A DNA stretch of 64,000 nt, from NCBI GenBank assembly GCA_037349315.1, contig JBAIAC010000001.1:38192001-38256000 (forward strand), written 5' to 3'. This DNA is from Chelydra serpentina. Lineage: Eukaryota > Chordata > Testudines > Chelydridae. Made by a program: the position numbers and the translations under genes. The notes beneath the pieces are model-generated. The model had not been told where the DNA came from. It did not search any database and saw only the letters and a list, made by a program, of their open reading frames with translations. Shown piece after piece: positions 11,265 to 22,050 of the stretch (position 1 is its first letter; every line of letters begins with the position of its first letter).

Positions 11265-13169
11265 TTTGAACATAGTTGTAATGCAATGAAAATATGATTG
11301 ATTGCAGCAATCTTCAACATGTGGGCCATGTTGATGCACAAAGGACTAGTTACGGGCGTGTAGGAGAGATATAAATTGAGATGGCAGCACATGCCAGGAT
11401 TGAATGGAGCTGCAAATTAGTTTAATTTTCCTGAAGGGAGGCTCGGCTTTCAAAAATTTGGGATATGCTGCTGCTAACTGTGCTAAAATGAAACCAAATT
11501 AAGTGGTGAAATTTGGTTTTCGAGGTTGGACAAAGAGCCAGTCAGGATATAAAACTTTACATTTACAGTTTACAAAACTTTACATAACTTGAACCTCAAG
11601 TCATTTGTAGAAGACATTCCTTTGCAACACAAATCCTAGAAATAGCTGAAATATGAGTTTTCAGTCATTTTTATGTTAATTAGTTAAATAAAGTGTAATT
11701 AGAACACGCAGCATTATGAACAGTCAACTGCATGCTTTTCATTTTGGTGGCATTGATAATTAGAAGCCTTGAGAAATCATGGCTCCTTTCCAGGGGAAGA
11801 CATTAGAAATATGTGAGACCGTAAAATGCCCTGTCTTGTGACATAAAGTAGCAATGTAGAAAATTGCAAGTGGGTGACTGCAGTGATTTATTGAACTATT
11901 TAAAGAGGAAAGCAATATTATGAAATTATATTTAAACTGATGACTACTGCAGTGATGCTTATGTATGAAGTGCCTGCGGTCGTTATTAAATTGGGAACAG
12001 GCAGCATTTAGTTTATATAACTAAATATATTATCCATAAGAGATTTTACTCTGATTGACCACCATTATGTGTGATTGAGTCTCTCTCGGACTGTACTTGA
12101 GGGTGTCTCATGGACCTGTACAGGAATTGTATAATTATAACCAGAAGTCATGAGAGTGGTTTTCAAAACATGGTAACATCAGTGCTGTCCATTTAATGAA
12201 TATTAGAGTATAGTTTTGGACCCTGATGGCCAAACTCTGAACTGATGAAACAAGCCTTGTAGCCCCATTGACTTCAGTGAAGTCGTACATGATGGATAGC
12301 AGTATCGAATTTGGCCCCAATAGCATAAAGTTATGTTCTGATTAGCTGGTGCATCCATTTTGCAATGTTGCCATGGTGTATCGACTCCCAGTGATGCACA
12401 TTTGGGGCTTTATCACCAAACACACATAAGTATCCATTGTGCTGAGTGTTTCATGCATGAGGAAATAGTTATCTGAGAGATGGGAGGTAAAAATAAAGAT
12501 TTTTATCTTTGTCCCGTATTTTTATTTGCAGTTAAAGAAAAACATTCAGAAATTAGCTGCAAAACACCCACAGACAAGGGCCAGCAAACCTCTCTCCCCA
12601 ACAACCTCTTCTCCCTTTCCTGTTCTCAACAACCTCCCTTTCCTCTTTGTCCCCTTTCTCAGCTGCCTCTCTTTACTTTTTCTATCTCTAATCCCTCAGA
12701 TCTTTCTCTCCCTCGCTAAATTCTCTGACATTGATGGACGAAAGAGAGACATCTAAACAGGAAGGGGTGGGAGGGAGACGGTGAATGAGCCCATGACCTT
12801 AAATGCCCTTTAGGGAGCAGTTTATGGCCCCCAGAACATATGGAACTCACATTTGATTGTAAAAATATATTAGAAGCATTTAACCAATGTGTGTTTTCAG
12901 TAGAAAGTCAAAGTTGAAAATGGCAATTGGTCCTGCCTACTTAGCTAGAGCCAATCTTCAGCCTAGGCGTGAACAACTGGGTCTCTTGCCAACAAACTGA
13001 TTTCCTGGTTTGACTAAATCCTCCAAAAGGAGATCAAGGCCTTCCCATCCTCCCAGCTACAAATGAATCAATATGATTGTTCATCCCTGGAAGATCAGAG
13101 ATCCAGTGAGTTTCTAAAATGCCTTAAGGGAGAAGGCTGTGCAGATGCAGGACCAGTGATCCTCTACTC

Positions 13170-13969
13170 CAGGCCTGCACAACTCGTAAAGCGGCGAGGG
13201 CCATATTACTCCAAAGAAAACAGCTGAGGGCCGAAACCCCGCGGAAACACCCCCTCCTTCCCCAGCGAGGGGGTGTGGAAGCCTGTAGAGGGGGAAAGAA
13301 ACAGCGCGCATAGGGTGACCAGATCACAGCAGTAAAATAGGACCTGCCCCCTCCCCACTCAGCCCCACCATCACACCCCTCTTCACCCCCCCAGGGGTCA
13401 CTATATTACTGCACACAACAGTCAATCAATGCAGTTGTAGATAAATCTCTGCATTATGCATTTTTGTATAACTTTTATATGACTTTGTATTGAACCTTGG
13501 TAATATGTTATAGTGGGCCCCTAAGGTAGTATAATTAATGTAAAAGAAAAATGTCTTTTTGCTAGAAGTAGAATAAGATCTTCCCCCCACTTTGTATTCA
13601 ATTGCCCTGTTGAATGAATGAGGTGGGAATGAGGAAGGCGTGGAAGGCAGGCACCTCCAGACAGCTGCAACCCTTGGAGAGGGGATGGGAACCAGACCAA
13701 GGACAATCAAACTTGTCAAGTGGGCTGACTAGAGAAGAGCAGACATACTGATGGCCTTGGGGGTTAGAAGCAAGCACCTTCCTTTGGGAACACCCTCTTT
13801 GCAGCATTGGGACAACCCCCAGCTCAGAGACAAGCAGCAAAAAGGACCAACGGACACAGTCCCAGATTTTGGGCCGCATAGTGAGCCCACCTACTCACCC
13901 CCCCGCGGGCCGCACAGTGAGCCCACGCGGGCCGCATGCAGCCCCCAGGCTGCATGTTGTGCAGGCCTG
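13170..13969 (+). mobile_element. non-autonomous hAT element, copy 1
   Basis: The element begins CAGGCCTGCACAAC and ends GTTGTGCAGGCCTG, and is flanked by a perfect 8-bp duplication CTCTACTC (13162-13169 and 13970-13977). CAG...CTG ends with 8-bp target duplications define the hAT superfamily. TA at the centre of the duplication fits the Buster-type target. The 800-bp interior has no transposase. It includes a GGGTGACCAGAT segment and a stretch where a 97-codon - strand frame (13719-13426) stays open. The copy at 61335-62551 is the same element inverted. Confidence 0.8.
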
Positions 13970-14341
13970 CTCTACTCCCACAATAATCAGTGATCTGCTC
14001 CTTTACCTCCACATTGCGCCTACGTTTGCCAGGTTGACAGCCCTGGAATCTGAGATCTTCCTCCATAAAGCAGGGTCACAGTCAACGTCAGTGCAAGCTT
14101 CTCTTCCCTGCCAATGTGCCACAACCCTCACCTGGAGGGACCACGTGTAAGGGTGACATAATAGCTCTGTTTCTATTCAGTGTTTCGTTTCTTTGTTGTT
14201 ATTGCCAGCAAAAATCCCAATAGTTGTGCTTTTTGAAGTGTGGTCTCTTATCACTGGATGGAACAACTCAATTCACATAGGCCATCAAATAGGCTTCATG
14301 CTGTTGTAGGACTAGCAGTGATCTGTATGCTATGTATAACT

Positions 14342-14991
14342 TGTTACTCCAAAGGTCTGTTACACTCCACCCCCCGCCCCCTTTTGTCACCTCTCACTCT
14401 TTGAATACCTGTGAAGTGACTTTCCCCCTCCCCTCCCTCCTGGAATGCTTGTGGGATGAATGGGCTGTTAGACAGCTGGAAGATTATAAGAGCTCCCAGG
14501 TAAACAGGGTGTCTGGGACTCTAATCCGGCAGCGATCACACACCCAATTCGTGGACACTGCATGGACACTGCCTGAGGTGAAGTATGGCCAACCAGATGC
14601 GGCCAAGTCATCTCTAGTCACAGGCTATGAGGAGCTGGTCCTTAAAAGGGGAAGGGGCCATGTGCTCAGGACTCACAAGCTTGTACCTCCCATGAAGGCC
14701 CTTTGCCCGGACCGCCTGGCCAGTGGTCCGCTGTGTTGCATTCCATCATGCCTTCGGAAGACTTACCTTCATCACACCATTCATTGCTGCGCTGTGGGAC
14801 ACTTACCTTGAAGGATCCTGACATCTCCAGTGCTATGCCTGTCCTGGGAGCGTGAGTATGCGAGTGTGAGTGTGCCCCCACCCCTTCTTTGGAGCTTAGA
14901 TATCAGTGTAATAAATGTGCTGCTTTCTGCCAAACTCTGGTGGGTCATTAATCCTCCCTAAGCTTACTAGCTGGCCCAATTTTGGGTAACA
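14342..14991 (+). mobile_element. possible solo LTR
   Basis: The block starts TGTTACTCC and ends GGGTAACA, giving TGTTAC/GTAACA inverted ends. It has TATA-like ATTATAAGAG at about 14483 and a polyadenylation signal AATAAA at about 14910, roughly 80 bp before the end. This order (TATA, AATAAA, short U5) is that of a retroviral LTR. No matching target duplication is visible. A 159-codon + frame (14332-14811) inside resembles nothing I know and is not treated as a gene. Confidence 0.35.
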
Positions 14992-16858
14992 CATGCTGTT
15001 ACCAATCTCGTCTTTCAAGTAGTTTTTAGAGCAGTCACATTTTGGTTTCTTTCTCTAATTTCTTTTCTTAGCAGCGGAGGCAGATGCAGGAAAGATTGCC
15101 CAACCTTTAGCTCTGGGTGCGTTGCAACTCTCTGAAAAGATTGCCCAATGTATTAGTCTTGTTTTTCTTCTAAGGAAAGAGAGAAATATGCAAGACTGTT
15201 TTGGAGATTATTTTAAAAGGGATAATTCGTGGTGTGAATAAGGAACTCAATTCGTCTTTGAAATACTGAACAAAATCCACTAGGATATGACAGAACCTGA
15301 GTCTGTATTTATAGCTTTTGGCTGAGAGAAGTGTGAAAAGACTAGGATTAAACAGAACTATTTTTTCCCTAGCTGTAGAAAGAAAATGCCTGTGCAGTTA
15401 CTTCTGAGTTTAGCCCTGAAAATCATTTCTGAATTCCCTTGAATAAACAGTCATAAATTTGTAAACCTATTATACTTCTTCTGAACCAAGATTGTGGCAG
15501 TCTCTTGATGCGAGGATTGTGTGTTTTCCAACTCTGTATTAAGAGCCTTAGACCAGACACTCTGAGGGGGTGCAGTGGCATGGAATTTAAGAGGTGTGGG
15601 ATATAATGTGATATTTCTTCCTGTTTCTAAGAGTATTTTGGCAAGAGTGTACAGGCTGTACAATACGTGCCTTTCAAAACTCTGATAAATGATTAGGTGG
15701 ATAGTTTAGCCTATTGTTGCCAGTGAGAGCACATATTCAAGGGACTTGTTCAGCTAACATATTAATGCCTTAATCCGGTCTGATAGTATAATATAGTTTG
15801 ACATTTCTTGCATATGTTTTTTATCAGTTCCAAATATTTCTCTTTATTCCACCATGTCATTATAGACAACTAACCAAAATAAAGAGGAGCAGGAGTTTAT
15901 TCACCCGTAAACTATATTTTAAAATATTCTGTATTTTGTTCCAGTTCTTTGATTGAATAACACAGTGATCCTGAAATTAAGTGACTATTTCACTGTCTTG
16001 GTCTGCAGAATTTTCTTTTAGAAAATTTCCGTTGCAGAGTTACCTTGGCAGTTGAAGAAATCATGGCTTCTAATTTTGGAAATACTGGTACAAAACTCCC
16101 GATGTGGGCATGCCTATGCTTTGGTGCATGTGAACCCCGAACTTGTGTGTGTGAATCAGGTGTTTTCACCTCTTTGTGTGCATCATGTACAGACTTCTAA
16201 AAATGTAGCTTTATATGGCTTTGTGAGATGAAGATGTGTGCATGGGCAGGGAGAAGTAACTCACAGGTAGCAATTTTCAGGAGAAATGTTTCAATAACTA
16301 GAATATCATATCTGAGTGCTGATATTTTGTATAAATACAAAAATACCTTTGGATAATGGATTATATTTAATGGCCAAAACTTAGTCATTTATGAGCTTCA
16401 AAAGAATTCTGTTGGCCAGGTTTTGCCTTTAGGCAAAGTGTTGTGTAAGCTGTTCACCTGTATACTGCCCTAGGAGGAGCCCAACTTTCTTTCCCTGCTC
16501 CCCACTTATTTCCAAGTGAGAGTAATCTGCTGTACTATAGCGGTAGCAGATGACTACCTTTTGCCCCCATGCTGCCTCACCTCTACTGGCTGCAGTGTTT
16601 GAGGGGAGAGGGTGTGTGGAGCCAAAACTGTATCACCCCTCAACGCCTCACCCACATGTACAGGGGAGGGGGAACTACCAGGCATGCAGACCCTTCTCTT
16701 CCACTCCATGCCTGGAACTGGGAGGAGGGGAGAGCAAGGTATATCGACACATAGGGTTAGGGCAGGATCTTGCCCTCAATCATTAGGTATGTTTCTCACA
16801 TTTTCTTGATAATTGGATAATGGAGTTCCAAAGAAGAGTCAGAGAAGCATCCTTTTAG

Positions 16859-17147
16859 CCCAGGTCTACACTAACCCCCCCTGTCGAACTAAGATACGCA
16901 ACTTCAGCTACGTTAATAACGTAGCTGAAGTTGAAGTACCTTAGTTCGAACTTACCTGTGGTCCAGATGCGGCGCGCAGGCTCCCCCGTCGACTCCGCCT
17001 ACTCCACTCGTCGAGCTGGATTACCAGCGTCGACGAGGGAGCACTTCCTGGTTCGATTTATCGCGTCTTGACAAGACGCGATAAATCGAACCCAGAACAT
17101 CGATCCCGTGCCTCCGACGCGACGGGTAAGTATAGACATACCCTCAG
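16859..17147. mobile_element. CpG-rich double-palindrome MITE
   Basis: The ends are CCCAGGTCTACACTAA and GTATAGACATACCC, a decayed GTCTACAC inverted repeat. Inside are two perfect palindromes. The first has arms AACTTCAGCTACGTTA at 16900-16915 and its complement at 16917-16932. The second has 21-bp arms at 17050-17070 and 17072-17092 (containing TTATCGCGTCTTG). A third, imperfect pair (GCTCCCCCGTCGAC at 16980 and GTCGACGAGGGAGC at 17029) lies between them. Many CpGs are retained, so the copy looks young. No ORF. Confidence 0.7.
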
Positions 17148-17546
17148 ACACTGTATATTCACAGCATACAAACTTCCACACAAAATACAAAGCCAGATGT
17201 CTTTTGACCCACACTGTACCCATACAAGTGTGGGCCTCGCACTAATGCTTCCACACTAAGGATATTACTGGTACGGTGGAAGTGCTTTGTTAGAGCTGTA
17301 TGAAGAAGGAAGCCATGGGCTCTACTTCCCCCTCCCCCCATGTTTTATATTTGTGGTCACTGAAAAAGAAAAATGAACTAGTTCGATGATTTGTAGTTTT
17401 GGACATTCCATGGTTATTAATTTTATGTCATATCTTTTGTTAACAGAGAAATGTGCATGAGCACATACTAGCATGATAAAACAAACTGCAACACACGGGG
17501 CATTCCACATCTAATTGCATGTTTGCTTGTTTGTTTCTTGTCTTAG

Positions 17547-17600
17547 GATAAAGAGGCCCAGAAAGATTTAGAAGCTTTACTTCTAACGTTGCAGCTGTGA
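17547..17600 (+). CDS. RMDN2: RMDN2 last coding exon with stop
   Basis: An acceptor (TTTCTTGTCTTAG) is followed by DKEAQKDLEALLLTLQL and a TGA stop at 17598-17600. The reading phase agrees with the exon ending at 1625, so the junction reads ...VTNE-DKEAQKD, matching the conserved (N/E)EDKEAQK ending of RMD-family proteins (recalled). This fixes the gene's 3' coding end and its + orientation, convergent with CYP1B1. Confidence 0.88.
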   Translation, partial: DKEAQKDLEALLLTLQL

Positions 17601-17670
17601 CAAAAAGCACTTTTAGCTCTTCATGCCGTGATGATATTGTAGAAGAACCATAGAAACTAGTCACTGGGAG

Positions 17671-17741
17671 TCTGATCCAAAGCTCATTGAAGCTAGTGGA
17701 AAGACTACCATTGACTTCAGTCATTTTTGGATCAGGCCCTG
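17671..17741. repeat. short palindromic repeat in RMDN2 3' UTR
   Basis: This 70-bp element has TCTGATCCAAAGCTCATTGA on the left and GACTTCAGTCATTTTTGGATCAGGCCC on the right, able to pair as a long hairpin. It begins 71 bp after the RMDN2 stop and is therefore probably transcribed in the 3' UTR. It is of the GGGCCTGATCCAAAG family (see findings for the other copies). Confidence 0.7.
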
Positions 17742-17998
17742 TAAGTGGATGACAATTCGGGTATGAAAATGATGCATTCTATCTTTTTGATTCATAGCTT
17801 TATTTTTAATTTTTGGATCTACAGTTTGTTTTGTATTATTCTGGCTGGAAATATAATCTCTCATTATAAAGTCCACTACTGGCAATGGACCCCACATACG
17901 CAAGAACACCAAATGCATTAACTGTGTTCTTGGAATGATTAATCAACTAAACTGCAATGCTAGCACAAGATTATATGGAGCAATTTCTTTGTTTCTAC

Positions 17999-18004
17999 AT
18001 TAAA
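17999..18004 (+). terminator. possible RMDN2 polyadenylation signal (ATTAAA)
   Basis: ATTAAA about 400 bp after the stop codon, before the Tigger-like element at 18065. It is the first variant signal I see after the stop. The true cleavage site cannot be told from sequence alone. Confidence 0.25.
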
Positions 18005-18179
18005 TTATGTTTCTACCAATTGATCTATATAAATGTATATGAAGGTACATCATAAACATATGTACAGTAACTCCTCACTTAACGTTGTAGTTACGTTCCT
18101 GAAAAATGTGACTTTAAGCGAAACAATGTGTAACGAATCCAATTTCCCCATAAGAATTAATGTAAATGAGGGGATTAGT

Positions 18180-18204
18180 GCGCGCGCACACACACACACA
18201 CACG
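18180..18204. repeat. (CG)n(CA)n microsatellite
   Basis: GCGCGCACACACACACACAC followed by ACGC, a short simple repeat with an alternating purine-pyrimidine pattern, inside the Tigger-like element. Confidence 0.9.
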
Positions 18205-18361
18205 CAGTTTTAAACAAACAATTGAATACTGATACACAGCGACGATGATAGTGAAGCTTGGTTGAAGTGAAGGAGTCAGAGGGTGGGATAATTCCCAAGG
18301 AATGCCTTACTGCTAAATGAACTAGCAGTTGGCTGAGCCCTCAAGGGTTAACTCTCACATG

Positions 18362-18481
18362 GGGTGACCAGATGTCCTGATTTTACAGGGACAGTCCCGA
18401 TTTTGGGGTCTTTTTTTTATATAGGCTCCTATTACCCCCCACCCCCGTTCCCGATTTTTCACATTTGCTGTCTGGTCACCC
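18362..18481. repeat. MITE, GGGTGACCAGA family, nested
   Basis: Ends GGGTGACCAGATGTCC and GTCTGGTCACCC, with an internal inverted pair GGGACAGTCCCGATTTTGG ... CCCGATTTTTC. It is complete and lies within the Tigger-like element, so it inserted later. Similar copies are at 11127-11264 and 55645-55725. Confidence 0.7.
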
Positions 18482-19764
18482 TACTCTCTCACTCTACAAG
18501 CCAGCAGGAAAGGAGGGAGGGCAGACAGAGACAGATGTGTTTCAGAGATAGAGATGCGCATTTCTCCTTTAAGTATCAAGAGTGGGGTCAGAAGTACACC
18601 GCCTTGTTAATTAGATCAGCAAGCCCAGCAGCTGCAGCTTCTGCCGAAGGCAGCAGTTCCCTCCCTCGTGTGTCCCCCCTGCTCTATGGAAGATGGGGTA
18701 AGCAAGGTGCAGGGGGACATTAGCCCCCCTCTTCTTCCCTTCCCCCCCCCCATAGCAAGCAGGCACCCTGACATTAGCCCCCCTCTTCTTCTCCTCCCCC
18801 CCACACAGCAAGCAGGCAGGAGTCTCTGGGAGCAGCACATGGCAATGGGGGAAGGGACAGCTGAACTGCCGGCAATTGATAGCCTGCAAACAACATTAGA
18901 AGGGAGCATGCCACAACTTTAAACGAGCATGTTCCGTAATTGATCAGCAATGTAACAACTAAACCATGTTAACTGGGACGACTTTAAGTGAGGAGTTACT
19001 GTATGTGTGTTCCTCTGCTTTTACTCACAAGAAATGTATAAGACTGATGGAAGTTAAGGAAAAAGGGATAGTCTTTAAAAAACTATTTTTACTTTAGCCT
19101 ATTTTTGATTTTAGATGGAAATGTGAAAACTTTATAAATCATGTTTTAAAGTCATATTTTATGTTACTTGAAAGGAAAATATTAAAAGTTGGACCAATGA
19201 AATGAAATATTGTGGTTAAATCTGTTAGAATTGTGATACATGAGCCCCACCAGGTAGATGAATCCTGGTCATTTGTCTTTGAATAATAGCCTGTTGCTGT
19301 ATTGTCAGTCTGGTTTTGAGAGCCCCTCCCGCCCATGTGTAACATTTGTTGATATTTCATGTCATTTGTGTAATGTGGTTTATGTATACATACATATGTA
19401 ATAACTGAGACTTTCTTCTTCTGCTTAAGCAAACCAAGCGTTTATGGAACAGCAGGAGTCTAAATAATACAGGAAAGGCCGAGAGATCATTTTGTTTGCT
19501 CAGGGCCTGATCCAAAACTCACTGAAGTCAGTGAAAAAACTCCAACTGCATTTAATCCAGATTAAGATCATGATCCATAATTCATTGAAGTATGTGGCCA
19601 GAACAAGAAAATGTTCCCATAAACTAAACATAAATACAGGTGAATATAAGCAAGAGCAGGTGAATATATGAGCAAGAGCAAACATCATTTCAAACAAAGG
19701 GCCATATATTCTCCTTTATGTTTAAAACATCCAGGAGAGGAGCACTGACTTCCCTAGTTTCATG

Positions 19765-19960
19765 CAATGTTATTGCAGCCATGTTGGTCTCAGGATATCA
19801 GAGACACAAGGTGGGTGAGGTAACATCTTTTATCGGACCAACTTCTGTTGATGAAAGACTTGAAGGAGAGCTCTGTGTATCTCAAAAGCTTGTCTCTTTC
19901 ACCAACAGAAGTTGGTCCAGTAAAAGATATTACCTCACCCACCTTGGTTCCCTAGTTTCA
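19765..19960. repeat. palindromic SINE-like repeat
   Basis: Arms of about 38 bp, AAGGTGGGTGAGGTAACATC... and ...ATATTACCTCACCCACCTT, run from 19808 to 19945 and are nearly perfect complements. The leader GCAGCCATGTTGGTCTCAGG precedes them. This is the second copy of the repeat at 9060-9240. Confidence 0.7.
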
Positions 19961-20084
19961 TCACCTTTAGGGAGCTACTGATGGACTTCATTAACATCTT
20001 GGAACCTTTAGGCAGCGTGGAAGAGACAGAGCCACTACCAATATATAGCTGTGACCTCTGCTTATCATGCTGACTAGTATTATT

Positions 20085-21850
20085 GTTTTCTTGTGCTCTC
20101 CCAAACTGTTTGGATCTCTGTCTCTTTTCTTATGCTTAGATTGTAAATTCTTTGGGGCAATGATTTTTTTTTGTTCTGTGTTGTACAGGGCTGAGTGCAG
20201 TGCTTTACTGCAGTAAAAGTAATAGTCTCAGATATTGCTTGCTGATCTCCATCCTAGTCATGGATGAGGGTTACATTGCAGTAGGCACTGTACATTCACA
20301 TAGTAAGAGACAGTCCCTGCCTCAAAGAGCTTACAGTCTCAATTATGTTTTGTAATATTAATTTAGTAGGTTATATATCATATCAACAGTAAGTATGTCA
20401 TAATGAAAATTTTACATTTAGAGAGCTACCATCTTTCATTCTGCAGAATCCCAAAGTTCTTTACCAAGCTTCACTAAATTCACTAAACCACCACCTCTCA
20501 AAGCAATGTAGAAGCTGTTCAAAAGCACTAGGTGACAAAATAGTTTAGTAAAAGAAGTGAAAACTCCTATATCCAACTGAATATATATTTTAAAACTCTT
20601 GTAATATTAAAAGCATCTCCAAAAATATAGAAATGAAGCTACCAGGGGAATGTAGGTAGACATGGATTTACTATCTATCTACCTATTTCTGTCTCTATAT
20701 AGATCTTTGCATTTTTTACTTCTGCCCTTCACCATTGTATCTGAACATCTGCCATGTAAAGTTGTTAGCACCAGTGAAGTCCCTAGTGAACTTCAGGGAA
20801 TTTTGGGGATTTACCTACAAAGGAATGTGTGTGGTCCTGTGATTTTTAATGGGCACAAGTAGTCACAACCTATACTTTAGCTCTTATCCAAAACACTGCA
20901 ACTCCTGTGGTACAGACCACCAGCGATCCTAGTTTTCCGTGATATAAAACCCAAAATTCTGTAATAAAAACACATAAAAATGCATGTTTTTTCTGTGATT
21001 AAAATGAAAGCTGACAGCCGGAGCCCCACTGCCTGGGGCTGACAGCCAGAGCCCAGCCGCCCAAGACTGAAGTGTCAATTTCCCGTATTCCGGTGCGTGC
21101 ACTAGTGACCTGGGGTTTTACTGTATATGGTTGCTGGTTTTTTCACAAAATGTAAAAACTAAAGATTCTCTGTAAAAATGCAAATTCCACATTTTTCCAT
21201 GGCAAACAGATTTCTAGGATCCCTGGTGACCGTGAGTACTATGCACCGACATTTATTCAATACCAGCTCAGAGGAGAGAGCAGTACCTACTTAATCACCA
21301 ACATCACTTCCTGCAGCACCTGGATTTTCCTTTATACATAGTTATGTTTTGATTTTTAGTGCTTTATGTACCACACATCTTCTCAAGTAGACCTTAAAAC
21401 AAATCAAAGGGCCTATGAGATCATTCCTGGCAGTGTATAAAAAGCAAGCTTTTCTGATCCAGTGTATGTCTGTGTAACCCCTGCATTATGTCACTGGTAA
21501 ACAAAATACTAGAATGAAGAATAAGAAAAGGTTTTCATTCCCTTAAAATGTTAAGCCTTTTCAATAAAGTGTTTTACTAAATTTCAATAAATAGACAGAG
21601 ATTTTAGAACTGTGTTAAGAGCCAGTGTAGTCCAGGGGATTGAGCAATAGACTGGGACTCAAGAGCGCTGGGTTCCATTCCTGGTTCTGTCAGTGATCTG
21701 CTGGGTGAGCTTAGACAAGTCACTTCACCTCTGTTTCCTTTCCCATCCCGTGTCTGCCTAGATTGTAAGCTGTCTGAGAGCAGGACTGTCTGCTACTTTG
21801 TGTTTGTACAGCACCTAGCCCAAATGAGGCACTACTGTCAAATAAATAAT
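20085..21850. repeat. L3-like tails and a 305-bp TIR element
   Basis: L3-like LINE tails occur at about 20140-20205 (GATTGTAAATTCTTTGGGGC), inverted at 20265-20345 (GTCCCTGCCTCAAAGAGCTT) and at 21757-21850 (GATTGTAAGCTGTCTGAGAG). Between them, 20921-21225 has ends CAGCGATCCTAG and CTAGGATCCCTG (one mismatch), suggesting a hAT-type MITE, although the 8-bp flanks match poorly. The other DNA in this span appears unique. Confidence 0.5.
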
Positions 21851-22050
21851 TTTCACTGGGTACCAATGGGGCTCTGATATGAAAAAAATACATTTAAAGG
21901 GTTTCAGATGTGAATGAAGATAAACTTTTCCAGCCTAACAAGTAAAGAGAACTGGAGTTGTGGTTTCCAGTTTATAGAAAGAGATGACCAGTGTGGTGGA
22001 TAGAATTTGGATGTCAGAGTCATTCTTCTTCGAGTAGTGTGCTATGGATA

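Larger units (their letters stand above)
1626..17546 (+). other. RMDN2: RMDN2 last intron (about 15.9 kb), repeat-rich
   Basis: The donor at 1626 (GTGAGT) and acceptor at 17545-17546 (TTTCTTGTCTTAG) bound an intron that joins the penultimate and last RMDN2 exons in phase. The intron is loaded with interspersed repeats, listed separately: LTR-like 1949-2941, CR1 tail 3936-4003, L3-like 5270-6140, Harbinger-like 6148-7266, hAT 13170-13969, LTR-like 14342-14991 and palindromic MITE 16859-17147. The parts at about 7.5-9.0, 9.9-11.1, 11.3-13.1 and 15.0-16.8 kb look unique and AT-rich. I see no further exon or RNA gene in them. Confidence 0.7.
18065..19001. mobile_element. Tigger/pogo-like non-autonomous element with nested repeats
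   Basis: Perfect terminal inverted repeats CAGTAACTCCTCACTTAA and TTAAGTGAGGAGTTACTG enclose 937 bp and are flanked by TA on both sides (18063-18064 and 19002-19003). This is the mark of the Tc1/mariner-pogo superfamily. No transposase frame is present. Inside are a dinucleotide run (18180-18204), a complete nested MITE (18362-18481) and a tandem duplication of a roughly 58-bp unit (ACATTAGCCCCCCTCTTCTT..., about 18718-18815). Confidence 0.75.

Noticed and set aside
14332..14811. 159-codon + frame in RMDN2 intron
   Set aside because: No recognisable domain, lies within an LTR-like block, and no splice or promoter context supports a gene.
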